Shown one piece after another: positions 31,682 through 37,526 of a DNA stretch of 37,526 nt; the stretch's first letter is position 1; each line of letters starts with the position of its first letter. A program made the position numbers and the translations under genes. The notes beneath the pieces are model-generated. The model was not told where the DNA came from, made no database searches, and was given only the letters and a program-made list of their open reading frames with translations. The stretch is from Anaerolineales bacterium (GTDB lineage: Bacteria > Chloroflexota > Anaerolineae > Anaerolineales > E44-bin32). The stretch spans positions 1 through 37,526 of the forward strand of contig SOJU01000153.1 of assembly GCA_004376465.1 (NCBI GenBank), in the 5' to 3' direction.

Positions 31682-33124
31682 CTAATCCCCGGTGAGCATC
31701 TCCCCTAGAAGTTCCTGGACTAGCTGGGGATTCGCTTTGCCCTTTGTCTCGCGCATGACCTGCCCCACAAACCAGCCGATCACCGATTCCTTTCCGGCGC
31801 GATACGTTTTCACCTGATCAGGGTTGCCAGCGATTACATCTACAATCACCTGACGCAAAGCGCCTTCATCGGACACCTGCGCCAGGTTCTCGCGTTCAAC
31901 GATTTCTATGGGGGGATTTCCTGTCTCCTCGACCTGGTCCAGGACCGACTTTGCTGTGTTCGTCGTTATTTTCTTCTCGTCGACCATGCGGATGATTTCT
32001 ACTAAATGGTGAGGTTGTAATTGGAGCCCGCCCGCCTTGATTCCTTTACTGCGAATGATGCGCAGCACATCATTCATCAACCAGTTCGAAACCGTCTTCG
32101 GCTCGCCGTCATACACATCAACCGCCTTTTCAAAATAATCCGCCAGGCTGCGTTCCTCGGTGAGAATCTCAGCATCGTAGATTGGGATGTCGTACTGTTT
32201 AGCGATGCGCGCCCGTCGTTCTAGTGGTAATTCAGGGAGGGCGGATAGAATCTCGCCCCGCCAGGTCTCATCGAGCTCGATCGGAAGTAAATCTGGTTCA
32301 CGGAAATACCGGTAATCCGCTTCGGTTTCCTTGACGCGCATCTTACGAAGAGTCCCGCTGTCCTCATCCCAATCCAATGTCCAGGCTTCAATGGTGCGGC
32401 CTGCCTTTACTTCGCGGATCTGGCGCTTAATCTCAGCCTGGATGGCATCGCGCACATTCTCAATTGAGTTTACGTTCTTGGTTTCTGTCTTTGGATTAAG
32501 CACATCCGAACCTTGGATGCGAATGGATACATTGGCATCGCAGCGAAGATGGCCGCGCTCCATATCCGCATCGGAGATCCCCAGCCAGCGCAAGAGCTGC
32601 CGCAAACGAATGAGATACTGCGCTGCCTCATCAGCCGACCGCAAATCTGGACCCGTGACCATCTCAACCAGTGGAACTCCGCAGCGGTTGAAATCAATCA
32701 ACCTGCGTCCCGCTTCTAAGACTGTCTTCCCGGCATCCTCCTCCATATGAAGCTTGGTGATCGTAACCCGACGCTGATCACCCTCTGGAAGCGGCACATC
32801 CATGAATCCCCCCAGCGCCAGCGGTTCGTTATACTGGCTGATCTGATACCCTTTGGGAAGGTCAGGGTAAAAGTAGTTCTTGCGGGCGAAGTACGAACGC
32901 GATTGAATCGAATCGGCGCGCATCGCAGAAGCCAGCAGCACTGCCTTCTCAACAACAGATCGATTGAGCACGGGCAAAACACCTGGCAATCCGGTGCAAA
33001 CAGGGCAGATATTCGTATTGGGCGGGTCAGCCCAAGAATCCGCTTTACACCCGCAGAAGATCTTCGAATTGGTATTCAGTTGAATGTGCGTCTCGAGACC
33101 GATGACGGCTTCGTAATCTGACAT
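31682..33124 (-). CDS. gatB: Asp-tRNA(Asn)/Glu-tRNA(Gln) amidotransferase subunit B
   Basis: GatB binds the misacylated tRNA and activates it for amidation. Seen: MSDYEAVIGLETHIQL at the start, CGCKADSWADPPNTNICPVCTGLPGVLPVLN with the four-Cys zinc site, FARKNYFYPDLPKGYQISQYNEPLA, RCDANVSIR and the C-terminal GatB/YqeY domain ending VGQVMRETKGKANPQLVQELL. I set the start at ATG 33124 (481 residues, the usual length), not at the track's 33196, which would overlap the cyclophilin gene. The gap to that upstream gene is 31 bases. Together with gatC and gatA it forms the transamidosome, so the cell likely makes Gln-tRNA(Gln) and/or Asn-tRNA(Asn) indirectly. Confidence 0.95.
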   Translation of the reverse strand: MSDYEAVIGLETHIQLNTNSKIFCGCKADSWADPPNTNICPVCTGLPGVLPVLNRSVVEKAVLLASAMRADSIQSRSYFARKNYFYPDLPKGYQISQYNEPLALGGFMDVPLPEGDQRRVTITKLHMEEDAGKTVLEAGRRLIDFNRCGVPLVEMVTGPDLRSADEAAQYLIRLRQLLRWLGISDADMERGHLRCDANVSIRIQGSDVLNPKTETKNVNSIENVRDAIQAEIKRQIREVKAGRTIEAWTLDWDEDSGTLRKMRVKETEADYRYFREPDLLPIELDETWRGEILSALPELPLERRARIAKQYDIPIYDAEILTEERSLADYFEKAVDVYDGEPKTVSNWLMNDVLRIIRSKGIKAGGLQLQPHHLVEIIRMVDEKKITTNTAKSVLDQVEETGNPPIEIVERENLAQVSDEGALRQVIVDVIAGNPDQVKTYRAGKESVIGWFVGQVMRETKGKANPQLVQELLGEMLTGD

Positions 33125-33155
33125 CGATGGTGCCCCATTTCCCAAAGGATGATCC

Positions 33156-34391
33156 TTACTTACTATCGACTGTGATACGGATGATCTGATCCTCAATCGT
33201 GAGCGCCTCAGCTACTTCGAACCCATCGGTTACATATCCAAAAATCGTGAAGAATTCCTCCATTCCCGGAAGGTCATCAAGGGCGATGAAGATCTGGCTG
33301 CCACTGGAAGCCAGCACATCCGAGCGAAACCAATATCCAAGGGCGCCCGTGGTGGCGGGGTTCCCATTCTCAGATGGAAGCGTATAACCGATATCACTAT
33401 CAGGTCGACCGCCGGGGGAACCCGTTACGAAGTAGGAGTCAGGCTCTGCGTTGCTGATCGGGAAATCATCCCAATACCCAAGATTAGCCAGGACGATGAA
33501 ATTGTTCACACTCACCGGAGCTGAAAGCGGTTCGAGCTCGACTTGAATTGCACCCTTAGATGTTTCGATTGTTGCCGTATACTCCTTGTCCAAATCGATG
33601 ACCATCTCGGGCATTCCATTAAAAAGATTTTCTCTCTCCGCAAATGGGATTTCCGCGAGTGGACGTCCGTCCTCAGGCACAGGAATCACTGCATCGGGCA
33701 TCGGTGTTGGTGTGGGCAGCTGACTGTGTTCAACAACCTCGATCTCGACCCGGATCAGACGATCGCCCGGAAAATCCGGAGCTTCTGACGGATCACGCGG
33801 CGTTAATGCATTGACAATATCCATACCCTCGATGACTTTCCCAAAGATGGTATGCAGGCCATTGAGGTGGGGGGTTGCACCATAGGTAATGAAAAATTGG
33901 CTGCCGTTGGTGCCAGGTCCACCGTTCGCCATCGCCAGCAGTCCTTCCTGGTTGAACGTAACCCCGTGGATGATCTCATCCGCAAATTGATAACCCGGTC
34001 CCCCGCTGCCAGTGCCGGTGGGATCACCACCTTGAGCCATAAACCCCGGCAGCACCCGGTGGAACGTCGTTTCATCATAGAAACCCTGTTCAGCGAGAAA
34101 CACGAAGTTGTTGACGGTTATCGGAGCGCCCTGTGAGAATAGCTCAACGCTCACATCGCCCTTCTCCGTGACGAGGGTGGCGATATAAACCTTCTCGAGG
34201 TCTAGGGTGAGCTCAGGAGGGGAATCCCACTGCAGTTCTTCCCCCTCGCCCACCTCCTCCCCGGTCTCCTCTGTTTCCTGGAAATCTGGAGAAACTTCGG
34301 CTTGGAGCCCGCAAGCCGCAAGAAGCGTGACAAGCAGAAAAAGGACCAAGACCCAAAGACTGAGTCCGTATAAACGTTTTATTCCAACCAT
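33156..34391 (-). CDS. Cyclophilin-type peptidyl-prolyl isomerase lipoprotein with two cyclophilin domains
   Basis: The 411-residue lipoprotein has a signal with lipobox LLAAC (Cys27) and a Glu-rich linker. The first cyclophilin domain (about 65-235) keeps the catalytic pattern FHRVLPGFMAQGGDPTGTG, MANGGPGTNGSQFFIT and LNGLHTIFGKV. A second domain (about 270-410) begins ATIETSKGAIQVELEPLSAPVSVNNFIVLANLGYWDD, aligning with VTEKGDVSVELFSQGAPITVNNFVFLAEQGFYDE of the first. Where the FHR catalytic Arg should be it has ISNAEPDSY, so the second domain is probably inactive. It acts outside the membrane in protein folding. GGAG is nine bases before ATG 34391. It sits between gatA and gatB in the same transcript, an unusual place. 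Confidence 0.88.
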   Translation of the reverse strand: MVGIKRLYGLSLWVLVLFLLVTLLAACGLQAEVSPDFQETEETGEEVGEGEELQWDSPPELTLDLEKVYIATLVTEKGDVSVELFSQGAPITVNNFVFLAEQGFYDETTFHRVLPGFMAQGGDPTGTGSGGPGYQFADEIIHGVTFNQEGLLAMANGGPGTNGSQFFITYGATPHLNGLHTIFGKVIEGMDIVNALTPRDPSEAPDFPGDRLIRVEIEVVEHSQLPTPTPMPDAVIPVPEDGRPLAEIPFAERENLFNGMPEMVIDLDKEYTATIETSKGAIQVELEPLSAPVSVNNFIVLANLGYWDDFPISNAEPDSYFVTGSPGGRPDSDIGYTLPSENGNPATTGALGYWFRSDVLASSGSQIFIALDDLPGMEEFFTIFGYVTDGFEVAEALTIEDQIIRITVDSK

Positions 34392-34431
34392 TCGTATTCA
34401 CTCCATTTCGAAATTGCCATTGAATTGAACC

Positions 34432-36030
34432 CTACAGAGCTCCGATAACCTTTGGCTGCAAGGCGCGCCACGCCTCTCCTTCGGTTGCCATCTCGTAAGA
34501 ACGGCCTGCGCGCAGCAATGTCGCTTCAGAGAAATCTGGACCGAGGAATTGGATTCCTATCGGCAAGCCATTCTCTCCAAATCCCGCAGGGATCGATAGC
34601 CCAGGAACACCGGCGTGATTAGCTGGGACAGTCAACAAGTCTGCGTACTGCATGAGCACCGAATCACCGTAGACCGCACCGAGCTTGAATGCGGTTGTCG
34701 GCGTCGTCGCCGTGAGCAGGCAGTCCAGTTTATAGGAACCGCCTGGGTCAAAGGCGCGCTCAAAATCGTCGCGGATTAGCGTGCGCACCCGCAACGCACG
34801 TTCGTAATGCCCTTTCTCATATTGCTCTGCGGAGACATACATCCCCATTAATATTCGTAATTTGGGTTGTATCCCGAATCCCCGGCCACGCGTTTTCTTG
34901 TAAAGCTCACGGAGATTCTCCTCTTCGTCTGGAAAACGGTAGCCGTACTTAACGCCGTCATATCGATGCAGATTAGAAGCCGCCTCGACACGGGAGATTA
35001 CGAAATAGACCGGTATGCCGTGGTGTGTGTTTGGCATTGGGACTTCTTCGATGATTTCGGCGCCCATTTCGGCGAAGGTCTGGGCTGCCGCCAGGACTGC
35101 ACTCTCGATCTCCGGCGAGATCGGTTGCTCGATAAGTTCTCCAGTCTCCGGATCGGGGTACTTCAGTTTGAAATAATCAGGCGATAAACCGATGCGCAGC
35201 CCCTTCACGCCCTCCGTCAAGCCCTTGCAATAATCCGGCACGGGAGCGTTCGCAGCGGTCGCATCGCGCGGGTCAGGTCCGGCGATGGCATTCATCATCA
35301 GGGCTGTATCGGTGACATTTCTAGCGACAGGACCCGGACAGTCTAATGAAGAGGCGAAGGCAATTAATCCATAGCGTGAAACCCGTCCGTAGGTTGGTTT
35401 CATGCCGACGACACCGCAAAAAGCAGCCGGTTGCCGAATCGAGCCAGCCGTGTCCGTCCCCAACGAAATTGCCGCTTCACCTGCGGCAACCGCGGCTGTG
35501 CTGCCTCCCGAGGATCCGCCAGGGACATAGGTGGGATCCCAGGGATTCCCTACCGGTGGTAAAAACGCGGATGACTCGTTCGAAGAACCAAAAGTGAATT
35601 CGTCCAGGTTGACCTTCCCTACAACAACGGCGCCAGCTTCTTCTAAATGCTTCACAGGTGTAGCGCTGTAGGGAGAGATAAAGTTTTCCAATATCTTTGA
35701 ACCTGCGGTGGAGGGGGTGTCCTTCACGCAGAAGATATCCTTCACAGCCAGCGGTACGCCAGCCAGTGGTCCCGGATCTTCACCCGCGGCGATCTTCTGG
35801 TCAATAGACTCCGCCTGGGCCTGGGCGCGCTCGCGAGTCACGGTAATAAAGGCGTGCACTTTTTCCAAGTCCGTGGGATTTGGAGTGTAGGATTCGGTCC
35901 TAGCTTGGCGGCCTTCAACAGCATCGACCCGTTCGAGTGTCGATTTCAAGAGCTCAACAGCCGAGATCTCCCCACCTTTAATCCGCCGAACCTGCTCATG
36001 AGCGGGCAGATCACACAAATGTTCCGTCAT
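34432..36030 (-). CDS. gatA: Asp-tRNA(Asn)/Glu-tRNA(Gln) amidotransferase subunit A
   Basis: GatA is the glutaminase that supplies ammonia to GatB. The 532-residue protein carries the amidase-signature triad: Lys in AVKDIFCVKD, cis-Ser in PGGSSGGSTAAVAAG and the nucleophilic Ser in GTDTAGSIRQPAAFCG. VGMKPTYGRVSRYGLIAFASSLD follows. The N-terminal extension is slightly long compared with the family because of an insert (RQARTESYTPNPTDLEKVH). The ATG (36030) overlaps the gatC stop as ATGA, showing translational coupling. The cyclophilin gene follows after 40 bases. Confidence 0.96.
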   Translation of the reverse strand: MTEHLCDLPAHEQVRRIKGGEISAVELLKSTLERVDAVEGRQARTESYTPNPTDLEKVHAFITVTRERAQAQAESIDQKIAAGEDPGPLAGVPLAVKDIFCVKDTPSTAGSKILENFISPYSATPVKHLEEAGAVVVGKVNLDEFTFGSSNESSAFLPPVGNPWDPTYVPGGSSGGSTAAVAAGEAAISLGTDTAGSIRQPAAFCGVVGMKPTYGRVSRYGLIAFASSLDCPGPVARNVTDTALMMNAIAGPDPRDATAANAPVPDYCKGLTEGVKGLRIGLSPDYFKLKYPDPETGELIEQPISPEIESAVLAAAQTFAEMGAEIIEEVPMPNTHHGIPVYFVISRVEAASNLHRYDGVKYGYRFPDEEENLRELYKKTRGRGFGIQPKLRILMGMYVSAEQYEKGHYERALRVRTLIRDDFERAFDPGGSYKLDCLLTATTPTTAFKLGAVYGDSVLMQYADLLTVPANHAGVPGLSIPAGFGENGLPIGIQFLGPDFSEATLLRAGRSYEMATEGEAWRALQPKVIGAL

Positions 36031-36371
36031 TCCAGCGCCTCTGAGGGGATGTCTGGCACGACGATGTAGCGCTCTTCCACCTCTGGTGCCTGTTCGAGGA
36101 TGTCGTCTGCTTCAGGGCAGATCTCAATGATGTCTTCCCGCAGGGAGGGCATGATCGCCGCTGAATAGGGGACGCCATGGGAGGTGATGGGAATGTCTTC
36201 AGAGACTTCGATGGCCTCCAACTCGCGGATCGCCCGAAGTTGTTCGTTCAATTCTTTACGCAGGTATTCCCCTTCCTCGGACGGCATTTCCAACGCGGCG
36301 AGGTCAACGAGATGGTTGAAGATCTCCACCGTAATCGCCTGTTCGGCTTTGCCTTTTGCTTTCGTCGGCAC
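36027..36371 (-). CDS. gatC: Asp-tRNA(Asn)/Glu-tRNA(Gln) amidotransferase subunit C
   Basis: GatC wraps around the GatA-GatB interface and stabilises the complex. The predicted protein matches the family: VDLAALEMPSEEGEYLRKELNEQLRAIRELEAIEVSEDIPIT and then the less conserved tail. The ORF track starts at a GTG (36383), but that GTG overlaps the GGAGG (36382-36378) that would serve as its ribosome site. GTG 36371 lies five bases after GGAGG, so I use it (about 114 residues). It is first in the operon, behind a TTGACC-17-TACAAT promoter. Confidence 0.88.
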   Translation of the reverse strand: MPTKAKGKAEQAITVEIFNHLVDLAALEMPSEEGEYLRKELNEQLRAIRELEAIEVSEDIPITSHGVPYSAAIMPSLREDIIEICPEADDILEQAPEVEERYIVVPDIPSEALE

Positions 36372-36400
36372 CTTCACCTCCACGAAACGAGAATGGGGTC

Positions 36401-36429
36401 ATTGTACCCGTTGCAGAAAGCACGGTCAA
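36401..36429 (-). promoter_or_regulatory. Sigma-70 promoter of the gat operon
   Basis: On the minus strand TTGACC (36429-36424), a 17-base spacer and TACAAT (36406-36401), 30 bases before the chosen GTG start of gatC. Confidence 0.8.
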
Positions 36430-36546
36430 AGCATCCAACCCAGGATACCAACACGCGCCCTGGGCTGGAATTGGGATTTTTTCCAACGGTATAGGAATTG
36501 CATCCCCCAACCATAAAGACAGCAGAAAAAGCAGCCGCCTTTCGGC

Positions 36547-36562
36547 CACCTTACGTTAGGTG
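36547..36562. promoter_or_regulatory. Inverted repeat upstream of the secreted protein gene
   Basis: CACCTTACGTTAGGTG has arms CACCT / AGGTG around TACGTT. It lies about 30 bases before a TACGAT -10-like box (36593-36598) and could be an operator. Confidence 0.3.
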
Positions 36563-36616
36563 TTCGCAAGGTTAAACGGTCATTTTCTTTGATACGATCC
36601 GAGTAGAAACAAAGTC

Positions 36617-36632
36617 TTGTCGAAGACGACAA
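36617..36632 (+). promoter_or_regulatory. 5'-leader hairpin of the secreted protein gene
   Basis: TTGTCG-AAGA-CGACAA, a tight 6-bp stem with a tetraloop, lies just before TAGGAGG and the ATG at 36655. It may protect the 5' end of the mRNA or adjust translation. Confidence 0.4.
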
Positions 36633-36654
36633 ATAACCATTTAGGAGGTTTATT

Positions 36655-37029
36655 ATGAAATCAATTCTTCGACCCCGCAGCTTCGGAATGCTCATACTTG
36701 CACTCATCCTCGCTGCATCCGTGTACGGCTTTGCTGCTGCGAATACCTTCCCCGACGGCGACACATACGCCGGTGAAGGGTCAACCAATATCCTTGGATA
36801 TGCTGTATCCAACGTGACCTACGGTCTCACAAGTGCAGACACAGATCCTTCGAATATTGATCAAGTAACATTTACGTTAGACGCAGCTGCGAGTTCCGCT
36901 TATGTATCCTTCGATGGTGGCACGAATTGGTACTCATGTGTAATAAGTGGTGGGACGAGTGTAACGTGTGCTGGACTGAATGTTGCAGTTTTAGGTGCCA
37001 ACAGCCTTGGCGTCATCGCTGTGGATTAG
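36655..37029 (+). CDS. Small secreted protein next to a SipW-type signal peptidase
   Basis: The 124-residue protein has a signal peptide (basic RPRSFG, hydrophobic MLILALILAASVYGFA) and a probable cleavage after FAAA, leaving a mature chain of about 95 residues. The mature part is rich in Ser, Thr, Ala and Gly and predicted to be beta-rich (NILGYAVSNVTYGL, QVTFTLDAAASSAYVSFDGG). Two Cys (YSCVISGGTSVTCAG) could form a disulfide. AGGAGG precedes ATG 36655. The signal peptidase gene follows after 80 bases. The pairing resembles the TasA/SipW arrangement of surface fibre proteins, but I do not see enough similarity to name a family. Confidence 0.7.
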   Translation: MKSILRPRSFGMLILALILAASVYGFAAANTFPDGDTYAGEGSTNILGYAVSNVTYGLTSADTDPSNIDQVTFTLDAAASSAYVSFDGGTNWYSCVISGGTSVTCAGLNVAVLGANSLGVIAVD

Positions 37030-37066
37030 GTTACGCCCTCACCAATTTATAAGTTTGTGTCATATC

Positions 37067-37099
37067 GGGGCACTCTCACTGTTGCAGTGATTGTGCCCC
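37067..37099 (+). terminator. Hairpin between the secreted protein and its signal peptidase
   Basis: GGGGCAC pairs with GTGCCCC, and an inner stem TCACTG / CAGTGA with a TTG loop continues it. There is no T tract, so partial termination or mRNA stabilisation is more likely than a full stop, giving more secreted protein than peptidase. Confidence 0.6.
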
Positions 37100-37109
37100 C
37101 TGGTCCAAA

Positions 37110-37526
37110 ATGGATATGAAGCTGAATACACGACTCTCACAATCACTTCTCTCGGCGATGATCCTGGTGCTCATGGCGGCGCTGTGGTTCACATTCTCGC
37201 AGGTTCAATTTGGGGGGCAATCTTCATATATTATGATCGCCGGTGCGAGCATGGAACCCAGCCTGCACTATGGAGATTTGATTGTTGCCCACGAAGAACA
37301 AACATATGCGGTTGGAGATGTCGTGACGTATCGCCACCCAATAATTGGTCCGGTCATCCATCGAATTATCGATCGAACAGGGGAGACATACACGTTCAAG
37401 GGCGACAACAACGACTGGGTCGATTCCTACGAGCCGACATCGGCGGAGCTAATTGGCAAATCCTGGATCCACATCCCCGGTGCAGCGAAACTCCTCCAGA
37501 AATTACGCTCGTCTTCGGGAATCATC
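37110..37526 (+). CDS. Signal peptidase I, SipW/ER type (partial, runs off the window)
   Basis: 139 codons are visible, open at the right edge, and the gene is absent from the ORF track. A membrane helix (SAMILVLMAALWFTFS, residues 15-30) leads into MIAGASMEPSLHYGDLIVA with the catalytic Ser47. The second box reads VIHRIIDRTGETYTFKGDNND with His84 where the bacterial type has Lys, as in SipW and the ER/archaeal signal peptidases. The C-terminal part (LIGKSWIHIPGAAKLLQKL) precedes an expected second membrane helix. The two possible ATGs (37110, 37116) lack a good ribosome site, which suggests translation coupled to or weaker than that of the secreted protein. It likely processes the upstream small protein. 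Confidence 0.85.
   Translation, partial: MDMKLNTRLSQSLLSAMILVLMAALWFTFSQVQFGGQSSYIMIAGASMEPSLHYGDLIVAHEEQTYAVGDVVTYRHPIIGPVIHRIIDRTGETYTFKGDNNDWVDSYEPTSAELIGKSWIHIPGAAKLLQKLRSSSGII

Overview
The window is a dense bacterial chromosome segment with moderate G+C. Gene content suggests a member of the Chloroflexota, probably Anaerolineae-like. This is inference from an archaeal-type HMG-CoA synthase / thiolase-like / DUF35 set beside a class II HMG-CoA reductase, a dnaB-dnaD-dnaC-like replication cluster, a gatCAB transamidosome operon, a BFN-domain nuclease, LysM lipoproteins and SipW-type secretion. No 16S rRNA gene is present to confirm it.

Layout. (1) 1-560: remains of an MqsR-like toxin gene (minus strand, two frameshifts), cut off at its C-terminus by a lone IS200/IS605-type right-end hairpin. 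(2) 559-3332: ADP-forming acyl-CoA synthetase (minus) diverging from a BFN/DUF151 nuclease. (3) 3444-7088: dnaB helicase, a DnaD-domain protein and a fused tandem DnaC-like AAA+ ATPase, then tRNA-Glu(UUC) with its own promoter and terminator. (4) 7273-9529 (minus): GAF-GAF histidine kinase and a stand-alone receiver whose phospho-acceptor Asp is Glu. (5) 9768-15126: upper mevalonate pathway (HMG-CoA reductase, HMG-CoA synthase, thiolase-like protein, DUF35 OB-fold protein). A TnpB-only IS605-type element lies between the synthase and the thiolase-like gene, and a second, oppositely oriented one follows the DUF35 gene. (6) 16602-19583: LysM lipoprotein, Nudix hydrolase, rplS, murI. (7) 20064-26291: gyrA and an LCP-like protein (minus), then a penicillin-acylase-family hydrolase (plus). 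(8) 26617-27734 (minus): small membrane protein and birA. (9) 27993-31341: HIT protein, acetyl-CoA acetyltransferase, 3-hydroxybutyryl-CoA dehydrogenase, small membrane protein. (10) 31682-36371 (minus): gatC-gatA-tandem cyclophilin-gatB. (11) 36655-end: small secreted protein and a SipW-type signal peptidase running off the window.

How the genes fit together. The HMG-CoA synthase, thiolase-like and DUF35 genes match the gene set of the archaeal acetoacetyl-CoA thiolase/HMG-CoA synthase complex. Here, however, the thiolase-like protein has Gly where the nucleophilic Cys should be and Asp in place of the GHP-motif His, so it is predicted not to be a working thiolase. A canonical thiolase with all motifs intact is encoded 14 kb away, next to hbd. 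The two TnpB elements, with left ends facing inward, bracket the thiolase-like/DUF35 pair, and the right end of the first one coincides with the stop codon of the HMG-CoA synthase. Replication genes, transamidosome genes and the tRNA-Glu are otherwise housekeeping. Intergenic spaces carry dispersed palindromes (CCTCCCGCAGGTTT type) and decayed repeats.

The most unusual points are the catalytically degenerate thiolase in the mevalonate cluster, the inverted TnpB pair around it, the tandem DnaC-like ATPase, the Glu-for-Asp receiver paired with an intact kinase, and the tandem cyclophilin inside the gat operon.
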